Assembly: GCA_019894715.1 (NCBI GenBank)
Contig: JAGXOA010000065.1
Coordinates: 1 to 39,800 of the forward strand
Direction: 5' to 3'
DNA from: Promethearchaeota archaeon
Lineage (GTDB): Archaea > Asgardarchaeota > Lokiarchaeia > Sigyniarchaeales > SOKP01
DNA length: 39,800 nucleotides
Numbering within the stretch: the first letter of the stretch is position 1; each line of letters opens with the position of its first letter. This document shows, one piece after another, positions 17,479 to 26,376 of the stretch. The position numbers were made by a program, and so were the translations under genes. Below the pieces are notes generated by a model. It searched no databases. It was not told the origin of the DNA and saw nothing but the letters and a program-made list of their open reading frames with translations.

Positions 17479-17627
17479 TGCAATAATCACTAATCGATAT
17501 CGCACCCTATTCTTAATTAGAGGAAAGCATTAATAATATTAGGGTAGAGAACTATCCTATAATCTCTAAGATTCTTATTGAGATTTCTGGTCTACGAATC
17601 CACTTCCTTTAGGTAGTGATAGTTCAA
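17479..17627 (+). repeat. 149-bp dispersed repeat, copy 1 (IS605-like end or structured RNA)
   Basis: This 149-bp stretch matches 38586-38731 with about 19 mismatches in 146 aligned positions and one 3-bp gap, counted by hand (about 87% identity). It starts at TGCAA and ends at TTCAA. Near the 3' end, CACTTCCTTTAGGTAGTG forms a short hairpin with one mismatch. It lies between two convergent genes. The right-end TTCAA and the hairpin before it recall IS200/IS605 ends, where IS608 is cleaved at TCAA. No transposase is attached. Confidence 0.8.
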
Positions 17628-17662
17628 AATTATTTAATTTTAAAAAGAAAATAAGGTGAGAA

Positions 17663-18961
17663 CTAGTTTTTTTCTACATTATTCTTTTTATGAGCTATAG
17701 CCCCTATCTTTCCCATAATCCATTCAGGGGTCCCAATACCCTTAAAATATATTGTCCAAACATACATTAAAAAGCCCAATAATCCAACAACTCCAAAATA
17801 AGTAATTACGAAAAACCATGGGGGGAATCCTTCTGTAAATAAATATCCTGTTAAAAACATTATTAAGAAAAGTGATAATGAGACTTTTCCATAGAAAATA
17901 AGCATTCTATTAAATATACCTTTTTTTCCCTTAATATCTATATAATAAATACTAATTGAAATAATTAACAACGCCCATCCTAACAAATAAAATATATTTG
18001 ATATAGTACTTCTAATAAAAAATTCAGGCATTCCAGGAAATTGGAATTGAAGAAAATTCTGGTTATTTGCTATTGTTAACCAATCAATTGTTTCATACAA
18101 ATTAATATCTATTGTTGAGGTTGTATGTAATCTGAAACCAATAATAATTCCTGAAGTAATAAATAATATCCCAGATATGAAAAAAACTTTATATAATCTA
18201 ATTAAAGCATCTTCAGTACCTTGATTCATCATTTTAAATAGATATTCTCCAAAAGTAGTTGAGATAAAACAAATTGAAATCCAAGGTAAAAATGGTAGTT
18301 GCGGTACTGGAGAAGTTATGAAAAAGTTTAACCATAAAAATACAGGATGGGTGTCTATCTCATAAAAGATTATTTCCCTTAATATTGGTCCTATAAGAAT
18401 TATTATAACTCCTATAACGATTCTTACATTTATATTCAATTTTAAAATGAAATATGATGCAATCTGCGTAAATCCCATGAAAAATAAAATATTCCAACCC
18501 CATAAGGTTAAAGGAAATATATTAAATGGAAAGACATCATATGGGGGATTATGTGGAATAGATAGATTGAAAAATGCTCCAATTATCATTATTGCAATTC
18601 CTCGAAATAGTATCTTATTCCGAATTACTTTTTCTGGGATTGTTTCCTTTTTTTTCTTTATGCTAAATACTACTGAAAGAGCTGATAATAATATAAATAA
18701 AGAAGGACCAAATATATCTAAAAAGGCAGTACCAATTCCAAACAAGAATCTCCACTCAGAGTTTAACCAAGCATCTGATAAATGAGATAATATTATTAGA
18801 ATAATAGCAAGCCCCTTAACAAAGTCTATTGAATTTAGTCGTCTCTTCAATTTTGGATTATTATCATTATCTGAGGTAATGCCCTCACTTAAAGATCTAA
18901 GTGATGATACGTCCTTCTCTTCTGATTTAATTTGGTTTTTATCAGTAATAGTATTAGACAT
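17663..18961 (-). CDS. Acyltransferase-like multi-pass membrane protein (HGSNAT/DUF1624-like)
   Basis: The protein is 432 residues. A polar N-terminal tail of about 40 residues is followed by 'RLNSIDFVKGLAIILIILSH' (about residues 41-60), the R-x-x-x-D-x-x-KG-x-A-x-x-x-x-x-x-H signature of heparan-alpha-glucosaminide acetyltransferase-like and acyltransferase-3-like proteins. About nine or ten further membrane helices follow. The His at the end of the first helix is the likely catalytic residue. Such proteins move acyl groups across or onto extracellular glycans or lipids. The exact substrate is unknown. It is convergent with the ATP-grasp gene, and a 149-bp repeat lies between the two stops. 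Confidence 0.6.
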   Translation of the reverse strand: MSNTITDKNQIKSEEKDVSSLRSLSEGITSDNDNNPKLKRRLNSIDFVKGLAIILIILSHLSDAWLNSEWRFLFGIGTAFLDIFGPSLFILLSALSVVFSIKKKKETIPEKVIRNKILFRGIAIMIIGAFFNLSIPHNPPYDVFPFNIFPLTLWGWNILFFMGFTQIASYFILKLNINVRIVIGVIIILIGPILREIIFYEIDTHPVFLWLNFFITSPVPQLPFLPWISICFISTTFGEYLFKMMNQGTEDALIRLYKVFFISGILFITSGIIIGFRLHTTSTIDINLYETIDWLTIANNQNFLQFQFPGMPEFFIRSTISNIFYLLGWALLIISISIYYIDIKGKKGIFNRMLIFYGKVSLSLFLIMFLTGYLFTEGFPPWFFVITYFGVVGLLGFLMYVWTIYFKGIGTPEWIMGKIGAIAHKKNNVEKN

Positions 18962-19072
18962 CTTAAGAAACTATTTTATTTTTTTTATTTTTAAAAATCA
19001 AAGAATATTAATAATTCATAAAAATTTAATTTATTAGTATTTTATTTCAAGATTATTTTCCATTTAAATATA

Positions 19073-19363
19073 ATGAATGTAAAGAGCTTCATAAATTTTA
19101 AAATTATAGGATTAATAGGGGCAATTATAATAATTATCTCACAATTCTTGCCTTGATTCTCTTCTATAACACTTCTTGAGATTTATAGGATCACCATTTC
19201 TGCAGCATTTGAGGATGTTTTTTTATATCTCTTTCCCATCATGAGTGGAATTATATGTTTTTTAGGAAACATAGTTTTACCCATTAAAGATCAATATAAA
19301 AATAAATCAGCAATTTTAATTATAATCGGTGGTATATTACAATTAAAGAGTGTCATCTCATAA
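19073..19363 (+). pseudogene. Small membrane protein ORF interrupted by in-frame TGA
   Basis: The gap 18961-19486 is not empty. An ATG at 19073 opens a 97-codon frame ending in TAA at 19361-19363, broken only by a TGA at 19154-19156 (codon 28). Before it lies a hydrophobic segment 'IIGLIGAIIIIISQFLP', and after it 'DVFLYLFPIMSGIICFLGNI' and 'ILIIIGGIL', so two or three membrane helices. The context 'FLP-stop-FSS' suggests a lost Trp (TGG to TGA). I do not recognise the family, and the 3' part may be missing too. The track cannot show it because of the stop. Confidence 0.5.
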
Positions 19364-19485
19364 AACAAATGCATATATATGGATTAGTTACATATATTAA
19401 CTATTATTTAACATTTAACACCTTATAAAATTCTAAGTAATAGAAAAATAAGATAAAAAATATATAAGATTTGAGAGTTTGCTAA

Positions 19486-19980
19486 ATGTACAAGCTAAAG
19501 ATCAGTTTATTCGGCCCAGCAGGAGTGGGAAAAACATCTTTATTGTTAAGATATATTAAAGATTATTTCACTCAAGACCTAAAGAAAACTATAGGAAGTA
19601 ATTTTCTTATTAAAGACTTAAAAGTAGATGATAAAGAGGTAAGATTACTAATATGGGATATTGGGGGTCAAGACACGTTTTCAAAGCTTCGGACAATATA
19701 TTTTAAGGGTAGTAATGCGGCATTAGGTGTTTATGATGTAACTGACCCTCAAACATTATTGAAGATTCCTGGTTGGATCTCATCTATAAAAAAATCTGTT
19801 AAAAAGAGTATACCTATGATTTTAATTGGTAATAAAAAGGATTTAAAAAGACAAATAGATGAAAAAGAAGCAAAAGATTTAGCTAAAAGATTAAATTGTG
19901 AATATTTAGAGACTTCTGCCAAAACAGGTGATAACGTAGAAGATGTATTCAAAAAAATAGCAAAAGCTTGTATTGGATAA
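19486..19980 (+). CDS. Ras/Rab-like small GTPase
   Basis: The protein is 164 residues, essentially a bare G domain. G1 is GPAGVGKTS (residues 10-18), the switch I Thr is T35 in 'KKTIGSNF', G3 is 'WDIGGQ' (57-62), G4 is 'NKKD' (116-119) and G5 is 'ETSAKTG' (142-148). The Gln equivalent to Ras Gln61 (Q62) is present, so GTP hydrolysis is likely. 'WDIGGQ' differs from the 'DTAGQ' of Ras and Rab and recalls Arf-like and other Asgard GTPases. The protein ends 'ACIG', with no CAAX or double-Cys prenylation tail and no N-terminal Gly, so membrane attachment would need another means. Asgard genomes carry large families of such GTPases. Confidence 0.93.
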   Translation: MYKLKISLFGPAGVGKTSLLLRYIKDYFTQDLKKTIGSNFLIKDLKVDDKEVRLLIWDIGGQDTFSKLRTIYFKGSNAALGVYDVTDPQTLLKIPGWISSIKKSVKKSIPMILIGNKKDLKRQIDEKEAKDLAKRLNCEYLETSAKTGDNVEDVFKKIAKACIG

Positions 19981-20017
19981 CTATAATTTAATGAGAATTT
20001 CTTATATTTAAATACTT

Positions 20018-20662
20018 TTATATTTGACAACTTTCTTTTATTTTAATTCCAAATTCTCTCAACTTTTTAAACAAATCATCAGGGTTTTTGTAAAGGATTC
20101 CTTGGATACCAATTTTTTTTGCAGATTCTATATTCTTAAATTCATCATCTATTAATAAAATCTCTTGAGGATAACATTGGGTTTTTTGGATGATAAATTT
20201 ATATAGTTCAATATCTGGCTTTATTAAATGGACTTCATTGGAAAAAATTAATTCATCAAAATACTCCATAATTTCCCAATATCTTAGTTTTAATTGGTTT
20301 AAATGGCTTGAATTAATATTTGAAAGACAATAAAGGTTATATACTTTTAATTCTCTCAAATTCTTTAATATTTTATAAATATCACGATTTAAATTTAGAA
20401 TAATACTATTAAAGACTTTAAAAAAAGAAGATTGAGGTAAAATTTTTTTTTCAATCTTAAAAATATTACATGTTTCATTATAAAACATTTCATCTGAAAT
20501 CGTTCCTTGATGATAAGCCCTAAAAACTTCCATATATTGTTGATTTAATATCTTCTGATCCTTTTTTGAATTGGTAGAATTGAATAAAAGATTGTTAAAA
20601 TTAAGAAAATTAATATTTATTAAAACGCCACCTAAATCAAATAAAATTGTTTTAATTGCCAT
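20018..20662 (-). CDS. HAD-superfamily hydrolase (YihX-like phosphatase)
   Basis: The protein is 214 residues with all four HAD motifs: 'TILFDLGGVLINI' (nucleophile D9; the usual second Asp is Gly, as in YihX-type members), 'LYCLSNINSS', 'HLIKPDIELY' and 'ILLIDDEFKNIESAKKIG'. The cap is helical and lies between motifs I and II. It is likely a phosphatase for a small sugar phosphate or nucleotide. The replaced second Asp is common in this subgroup. The gene lies 9 bp after the ThrRS stop on the same strand, so they probably share a transcript. Confidence 0.85.
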   Translation of the reverse strand: MAIKTILFDLGGVLININFLNFNNLLFNSTNSKKDQKILNQQYMEVFRAYHQGTISDEMFYNETCNIFKIEKKILPQSSFFKVFNSIILNLNRDIYKILKNLRELKVYNLYCLSNINSSHLNQLKLRYWEIMEYFDELIFSNEVHLIKPDIELYKFIIQKTQCYPQEILLIDDEFKNIESAKKIGIQGILYKNPDDLFKKLREFGIKIKESCQI

Positions 20663-20671
20663 TTCATTAAA

Positions 20672-22729
20672 TTATTTTCTAAAGTATATTTTTGTAGAGA
20701 ACTTTCTAAATGGAATTGGGAGCTTATACATAGGATATTCTTTTGTTTCTTCTTCTAACATTTTAAATAATTCTCCTAATTTGATGTCATTGATCTGTTT
20801 GGATGTTGATTTTTTATCACCAAACTTTTCACCAATAAGTCTTTTTCTTATTGATATAGTTTGGTTATCTTGTTCTTTTTTTCCTATAATTATTGTGTAG
20901 GGAATCCAATCTAATTCTGATTTTCTTATTTTTTTTCCTAATTTCTCGTCTCTATCATCAAAATCTGCACGATATCCTTTTTTATTTATTTTATCTGATA
21001 TTTCTTCAGCATATTTGTATTGATCCATTCCGACTGGTAATATTCGTACTTGAATTGGTGAAAGCCAAGTTTTAAAACCTGGAACATTCTCATTCTTCTC
21101 TCTTTCTGCTGTTTCGATTAATCCCCATAATATTCTTTCTAATCCTCCTGCTGGAGCATTATGCAAGATAATTGGATGTTTTTTAACTCCATCTGTATCA
21201 ACAAAAGAGATATCATACTTTTGACGTTTTTTTCCCTCTTGTTCTATGTATTCTAATGAACTTTCTACATCAATTTGGATTGTCGCTAAAGTTGCACTTT
21301 TATCTTGAGCAGATAAAACAGCTCTCTCAAATTTTAAGACAAAATAATAATATCTATCTTCCCATAATTCAATAAATGCGGGTTGGTTTTCTGCCTTAAC
21401 TAAATCTACTATCCAATCCTTATTTTCTTTATAGAAGTTTTGTGTTGTTCTAAATATTATAAATGACTTTAAACCAAGGTCTTCCATTAAGGTTTTATCA
21501 AGCTTATATTGTTTTTTAAATTCTTCTATTGAGGAATCTAAATCTTTACAGAGAGTATGAAAGTCTGGCATAACAAAACCTCTAAGTCTTCTTAATCCTG
21601 TTAGTTCACCTTCTTGTTCTCTTCTAAAATCATATTGTTCCCATTCATAAACTCTTAAAGGGAAATATTGAGGTTTTAAATTCATTCCACTAAACATATC
21701 AAATTGCAGGAAATCTCCAGCAAATCTTAGTAAAAATCTATTTTTTCCTGATTCTACCCAATATGTTCTTGCAGGAAATCGAGCTGTTTGAGCTGTCAGT
21801 TTATGATTTTTTACAGTATACATAATTGGAGTATCTATTAAAATAGCTCCAAAATCAATAAGAGAATTTTCTAAATATTGCTTTATTAAATTCTTCATTA
21901 TCATTCCTTTAGTATACCATCTCAAATTTCCAAAATCAGAATTTGGTTCAAAATCTACTAATTCAAACTCTTTCATTATTTTTATATGAACAGGTTCCTC
22001 ACCTTTATCTACTCTTCTGGAACCTAATTCAGACTTAAGAAAAAGATCAAAATCATTATTTTGAAATCCAATTACTTTTTTATAATTATTATCTTTATCA
22101 AATTCAATATCTAATTCTTTTCCTTCAGGAGTAATAACTTTAAATTCTGTATTAGCAACATGTTCATTAGGTTGGATAAATAATTTAACATCTCTATGCA
22201 TTTCTGCTAACTCATGTCCTAGACAACTTATTTTAAATGACTTATACCAACCAAAAGGAGAAAATCTGGCTTCAATTCCTTTTGATTCTAAAATTTCAGC
22301 TATCTTAGGGCATACTTCCATAGCTTTTGAATCACTACTTAAAAACTTACTTAAATGAGCCCATGGATATACTAATACTTTATCAATATTGTACATTGAT
22401 TGATCTAGTATCAATTCTTTTATTTTTCTTGGATTTCCTTTTTTTTTTCCAAGCTCAATATTTGTATTATATTCTCTGATTTTCTCATTTTTTTGTCTAA
22501 TCTTCTCTGGAAATTCAGTAATAGATATTATAGCTTTTTCAATTACTTCAGCACCTTGTTTTGAAATAATTTCTATGTCATATGTATCTTGGTCTTCGAC
22601 TGATACAAAAGCAACTAGTACTAAACCCTCCATTTTAATGATATTTTCTTCAAATTCTTGGGGATGGGTAGTTGCTTCTTTATTTTTATGAACTTCAACA
22701 TCCTTCGAGTGAATTAATAAAATTTTCAT
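20672..22729 (-). CDS. thrS: Threonyl-tRNA synthetase, archaeal type
   Basis: The protein is 685 residues. The N-terminal 150 residues form the archaeal editing domain, related to D-aminoacyl-tRNA deacylase ('MKILLIHSKDVEV', 'VYPWAHLS'), followed by 'SPFGWYKSFKISCLGHELAE', typical of archaeal ThrRS and unlike the bacterial TGS-SAD form. The class II core has 'QFDMFSGMNLKPQYFPLRVY', motif 2 'LRRLRGFVMPDFHTLCKD' and motif 3 'HNAPAGGLERILWGLIE'. The C-terminal anticodon domain follows ('YKYAEEISDKINKKGYRADF'). It charges tRNA-Thr and clears Ser-tRNA-Thr. The gene diverges from the translin gene across a 108-bp promoter region. Confidence 0.95.
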   Translation of the reverse strand: MKILLIHSKDVEVHKNKEATTHPQEFEENIIKMEGLVLVAFVSVEDQDTYDIEIISKQGAEVIEKAIISITEFPEKIRQKNEKIREYNTNIELGKKKGNPRKIKELILDQSMYNIDKVLVYPWAHLSKFLSSDSKAMEVCPKIAEILESKGIEARFSPFGWYKSFKISCLGHELAEMHRDVKLFIQPNEHVANTEFKVITPEGKELDIEFDKDNNYKKVIGFQNNDFDLFLKSELGSRRVDKGEEPVHIKIMKEFELVDFEPNSDFGNLRWYTKGMIMKNLIKQYLENSLIDFGAILIDTPIMYTVKNHKLTAQTARFPARTYWVESGKNRFLLRFAGDFLQFDMFSGMNLKPQYFPLRVYEWEQYDFRREQEGELTGLRRLRGFVMPDFHTLCKDLDSSIEEFKKQYKLDKTLMEDLGLKSFIIFRTTQNFYKENKDWIVDLVKAENQPAFIELWEDRYYYFVLKFERAVLSAQDKSATLATIQIDVESSLEYIEQEGKKRQKYDISFVDTDGVKKHPIILHNAPAGGLERILWGLIETAEREKNENVPGFKTWLSPIQVRILPVGMDQYKYAEEISDKINKKGYRADFDDRDEKLGKKIRKSELDWIPYTIIIGKKEQDNQTISIRKRLIGEKFGDKKSTSKQINDIKLGELFKMLEEETKEYPMYKLPIPFRKFSTKIYFRK

Positions 22730-22837
22730 AATATTCGCATTAAATCCAATTTTATCTTGATTTTTTGATAATTAATAATATTAACTACCCCAAATAATAA
22801 TTACTAAAAAAAGAAAAATTAATCTGAGGTAAAATCA

Positions 22838-23455
22838 TTGAAGAATATTTTTTCAGAATTAACTAATATTTTAGATAAATTAGATGAAGATCGTGAAGAG
22901 ATTATAAAAAAATCTAGAGATATTGTAAGAGATTGTAGTATTGCAATCAAATCAATCCATAGAGTAGATGAGCTCATTTATGATGAAAAAGTCATTAAAA
23001 TCAAAAATGATTTAAAAAATCTAAAATCACTGATAAATACAAATCCAGGACATTTTTATAAATATCTTAAAACACCAGAACAAGAATACGTAGAAGCAGT
23101 TATTTTGCATTCAATTATACAAAAACAAAAAATGCCAGGTCATATAGATCTTGATATTGATGCTTTACATTACGTACTTGGATTAGCAGATGTTATTGGG
23201 GAACTTAGAAGACATGTTTTGGATAACATTAGAATGTCTAAAAGAGAATATCTAAATGAAATCCTAGATAAAATGGATGAACTTTATACCTTTCTATTTT
23301 CTCTCGATTATCCAAGCGGAATGACAAAGGATTTGAGACATAAAACAGATGTAGCAAGAAATATAATTGAAAGAACTCGTGGAGATATTTCACTATCAAT
23401 ACAAATGAATAAATTGACAATTCTATTAGAAGAATCAACCAAGAAAGATAAATAA
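22838..23455 (+). CDS. Translin family protein with TRAX-like catalytic residues
   Basis: The protein is 205 residues, all helical, the normal translin size. Landmarks are 'DREEIIKKSRDIVRDCSIAI', 'EQEYVEAVILHSI', 'GLADVIGELRRHVLDNIR' and 'LDYPSGMTKDLRHKTDVARN'. The two Glu of EYVE (E83, E86) and the Asp of GLAD (D118) align with human TRAX E126, E129 and D193, the RNase centre of the C3PO complex. So this single protein may be an active RNase octamer, as reported for archaeal translin. The start is TTG at 22838, supported by a GAGGT Shine-Dalgarno site about 9 bp upstream. The sepS operon follows after 170 bp. Confidence 0.85.
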   Translation: MKNIFSELTNILDKLDEDREEIIKKSRDIVRDCSIAIKSIHRVDELIYDEKVIKIKNDLKNLKSLINTNPGHFYKYLKTPEQEYVEAVILHSIIQKQKMPGHIDLDIDALHYVLGLADVIGELRRHVLDNIRMSKREYLNEILDKMDELYTFLFSLDYPSGMTKDLRHKTDVARNIIERTRGDISLSIQMNKLTILLEESTKKDK

Positions 23456-23625
23456 ATATCAAATCAGAAACCTAAAATAATTGCTATTGCAAATTAATTG
23501 GAATTTTAAAAATATCATAAAAAAATTCTAATAAAATCAATAATTCTCTCTATCATTAAAAATGAATAGAGAATCATCTCAGATTTTTTTATCTCTGTCA
23601 TAAAAATGGAATTAAATGGATAATA

Positions 23626-25191
23626 ATGCCTTTTGATACAAAAAATATTATAAGAAAAGCCAAAAAGAACTATGAAAAAACTTGGTTAGAATCAAGAGAT
23701 CTATTAAAATTAAAGGGAAATTATTTTACTCTTCAAAAGAAGGGAAAATCTCATCCCATCTCTGATTTTATAAATAATGCAAAAAAGAGAGTTGTTAACT
23801 TAGGTTTTGAAGAACTAATCTTACCTATGTTTGTTGAAGAGGAAGATATTTATAGACAATATGGTCCTGAAGCAGTTCTGATTTTAGATCGGTTGTTTTA
23901 TTTGGCTGGTTTACCTAGACCTGATATAGGTATATCTAATGAGAAGATAGAAAAAATAAAAAAAATTGTGAATAATTTTGAAAAAATTCAAGAACTCAAA
24001 CAGATATTCAGAGAGTATAAAAAAGGGGATATTGAAGCAGATGATCTTATTGAAGTATTTATAGATAGATTAGAAATAGAAGAAAGTCAAGCTACAGAAA
24101 TTATTGATAAGATCTTTCCTGAATTAAAAGATTTAAAACCAATTCCAACAAAAACTACTCTTAGAAGCCATACAACAGCTCTTTGGTTTAAAGTTTTAAG
24201 TGAACTAAAGAAGAAAAAACCTTTACCTTTGCAATATTTTTCAGTAGCAAAAAAATTTAGAAGAGAACAGAAAATTGATTCAACTCATTTATATGATTCT
24301 TTTACTCTTTCCTTGGTTATCATGGCTGAAATAATTTCTTTAGAAGATTGCCAAAAGATTGCAATAGAATTATGCGAACAATTTGGATTTAAAAATAGTA
24401 AAGTAGAAATTAAGAAAGCTACATCAAAATATTATGCCCCTAAAACAGAATTTGAAATCTTTATTGAACATCCAAAAACAAAAGAATGGATTGAAATAGG
24501 TGATGGGGGATTTTATAGTCCTGTAAGTTTAGCCCAATATGATATTGAACATCCGGTTTTTAATATAGGTTTTGGAATCGAGAGGATTTGTATGATTAAA
24601 ACAGAAATAGATGATATTAGAAAACTAGTATATCCTTACTTTTATGAAGATATATCATTTACTGATAAAGAAATTAGTAAAGGTGTTCAATATAAATATA
24701 TTCCACTTACAGAAAAAGGAATTGAGATTAAAAAAGCTATAATAAAAACAGCAATAGATAATAAAGAAAAAGTATCTCCAATTGAAATTAAGGTTTGGGA
24801 AGGTAATATTAAAAATAAAAACATTGAAGTCTTCATATGGGAAAGAGATGAAGGAGTAAAACTTCTTGGACCTGCTGCTTTAAATGAAATCTGGGTATCT
24901 GAAGGAGCTATCTTAGGATTATCTCCTGAAAAGAATGTTTCAAATAAGCAAGCCATCAATACGGGTAGAACATATATAGAAGGAATTGCGTCTGAGATGG
25001 CATACAATATTGAAATTCTCTTGGAACAAAATAAAGACACATATGAGCATAGAGTTAAAATATGTTATAGAGGTTCTGAAGTAAATATTGAACTTGATGA
25101 TATGGTTTTAGAATATATTCAGTCTAAACAGAAGAAAGTTGATATAAGAGGCCCTGTTTTTGTTGGATTATCTTTTAAAACTATAAATTAA
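23626..25191 (+). CDS. sepS: O-phosphoseryl-tRNA(Cys) synthetase (SepRS)
   Basis: The protein is 521 residues, close to the usual 530-540. Diagnostic stretches are 'YGPEAVLILDRLFYLAGLPR' with 'PDIGIS' right after, 'TTLRSHTTALWF', motif 2 'FRREQKIDSTHLYDSF' and motif 3 'FNIGFGIERI'. It loads O-phosphoserine onto tRNA-Cys, and SepCysS then converts it to Cys. Its presence indicates that this organism can make Cys-tRNA by the indirect, methanogen-type route; SepCysS (pscS) is not in the window. The ribL gene begins 20 bp after the stop, so sepS, ribL and ribK look like one operon. A poorly conserved helical insert covers about residues 105-165, as in other SepRS. Confidence 0.93.
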   Translation: MPFDTKNIIRKAKKNYEKTWLESRDLLKLKGNYFTLQKKGKSHPISDFINNAKKRVVNLGFEELILPMFVEEEDIYRQYGPEAVLILDRLFYLAGLPRPDIGISNEKIEKIKKIVNNFEKIQELKQIFREYKKGDIEADDLIEVFIDRLEIEESQATEIIDKIFPELKDLKPIPTKTTLRSHTTALWFKVLSELKKKKPLPLQYFSVAKKFRREQKIDSTHLYDSFTLSLVIMAEIISLEDCQKIAIELCEQFGFKNSKVEIKKATSKYYAPKTEFEIFIEHPKTKEWIEIGDGGFYSPVSLAQYDIEHPVFNIGFGIERICMIKTEIDDIRKLVYPYFYEDISFTDKEISKGVQYKYIPLTEKGIEIKKAIIKTAIDNKEKVSPIEIKVWEGNIKNKNIEVFIWERDEGVKLLGPAALNEIWVSEGAILGLSPEKNVSNKQAINTGRTYIEGIASEMAYNIEILLEQNKDTYEHRVKICYRGSEVNIELDDMVLEYIQSKQKKVDIRGPVFVGLSFKTIN

Positions 25192-25211
25192 ATAAAAGTG
25201 ATTATAAAAAA

Positions 25212-25658
25212 ATGACAAAAAAAGTAATGATTGCTGGAACCTTTGATATTTTACATCCAGGTCATCTCTTTTTTATTAATGAAGCTGCTAAATTAGGAGA
25301 TGTCTATGTTGTTGTGGCTACAGATATAAATAGACAGAAATACTCCGGTCATAGTCCTATCATCCCAGAAGAACAAAGATTAGAACTTATAAAAAATATT
25401 AAAAATGTTAAAGAAGCGAGATTAGGACGAAATGATAATAATACTCTTAAGGTTGTTGAAGAAATAAATCCAGATATCATTCTATTAGGACCTACTCAAC
25501 ATTATGAAATAGATGAACTTAAATTTAAACTTCAAGATAAGAACTTAGGGTATATTATTGTAAAAAGACTCAAAACAGTTTACAATAAATATGAACTAAA
25601 CAGTTCAGGAAGAATAAAGTTAAAAATTTCTGATGAATATCTTAAAAAAAAGGATTAA
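25212..25658 (+). CDS. ribL: FAD synthetase, archaeal RibL type
   Basis: The protein is 148 residues, a single cytidylyltransferase domain. 'GTFDILHPGHLFFINEA' carries the HxGH motif, with 'PIIPEEQRLELIKNI' and 'PDIILLGPTQHYEIDELK' as in archaeal RibL. It transfers AMP from ATP to FMN to give FAD. It lies between sepS and the riboflavin kinase gene, so two successive steps of flavin synthesis are encoded side by side. A pantetheine- or glycerol-phosphate-type cytidylyltransferase is the less likely alternative. Confidence 0.88.
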   Translation: MTKKVMIAGTFDILHPGHLFFINEAAKLGDVYVVVATDINRQKYSGHSPIIPEEQRLELIKNIKNVKEARLGRNDNNTLKVVEEINPDIILLGPTQHYEIDELKFKLQDKNLGYIIVKRLKTVYNKYELNSSGRIKLKISDEYLKKKD

Positions 25659-25662
25659 AATT

Positions 25663-26376
25663 ATGTTAGATAGAGAAGAAACATCTTCAAAAAATTATGC
25701 AAATTGGTTTGCACTTTATACTCTTGGGAAATATTCAGAAGACATGTTATCATTAAGAATAAGTAGTATTGAATTCGGAAAAGTATTAAATATAAGTCAA
25801 CAAACGGCTAGTAGAAGGATAAATGACTTAGAAGCACTAGAATGGATTGAGAGAACTATTGAAGAAAAAACACAACATATTATCATAACTGAGAAAGGAA
25901 TAAATATTTTATTAAAAACTTATGAAAACCTTAAAGATATTCTTGAAAAGATCTTAATTGTTGGAGAAGTTAGTGCTGGTATAGGGGAAGGAGGATATTA
26001 TGTAGCTATAAAGGGTTATTTTGATCAATTTAAGAGTAAATTAGGATTTGAACCCTATAAAGGAACTCTTAATTTAAAATTAAATGGTATTGATTTACAA
26101 ATTTTAAAAGAACTGATGAAAAAGATCAGTCCTATAATGATAGATGGTTTTGAAGACCAAAATAGACAATATGGACCTGTTAATTGTTATGATGTTTATA
26201 TTTCTCCTTTATTTGAAAGACATAATAAAATTAAAGCCGCAATTTTAGATATTCAAAGAACACACCATAAAAAAAATATTATTGAAATTTTAGCTCAAGA
26301 TTATCTTAGAGATTATTTTAATCTAAAGGATGGAGATAAAATAGTAATTAAAATGAATAGAATTGAGCAAAGATAA
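25663..26376 (+). CDS. ribK: CTP-dependent riboflavin kinase fused to winged HTH (RbkR)
   Basis: The track starts this ORF at 25633, inside ribL. I prefer the ATG at 25663, after the ribL stop, because AAGG lies about 9 bp upstream; this gives 237 residues. The N-terminus (about 1-90) is a winged helix, 'EFGKVLNISQQTASRRINDLE', and the rest is an archaeal riboflavin kinase: 'GEVSAGIGEGGYYVAIKGY', 'FEPYKGTLNLKL' and 'DVYISPLFERHNK'. The enzyme makes FMN, using CTP in characterised archaeal members, and the HTH form represses flavin genes when riboflavin kinase substrates or products are bound. It may control its own operon, though I did not find an obvious operator. Confidence 0.92.
   Translation: MLDREETSSKNYANWFALYTLGKYSEDMLSLRISSIEFGKVLNISQQTASRRINDLEALEWIERTIEEKTQHIIITEKGINILLKTYENLKDILEKILIVGEVSAGIGEGGYYVAIKGYFDQFKSKLGFEPYKGTLNLKLNGIDLQILKELMKKISPIMIDGFEDQNRQYGPVNCYDVYISPLFERHNKIKAAILDIQRTHHKKNIIEILAQDYLRDYFNLKDGDKIVIKMNRIEQR

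Noticed and set aside
17588-17602. GGTCTACGAATCC, similar to a tRNA T-arm
   Set aside because: No acceptor stem, anticodon arm or CCA-side pairing can be built around it, and copy 2 changes the loop bases. It belongs to the dispersed repeat.
19154-19156. In-frame TGA as selenocysteine
   Set aside because: Some Asgard archaea use selenocysteine, but the TGA is in a membrane segment next to LP and FSS, where Trp is far more natural, and I see no SECIS-like hairpin.
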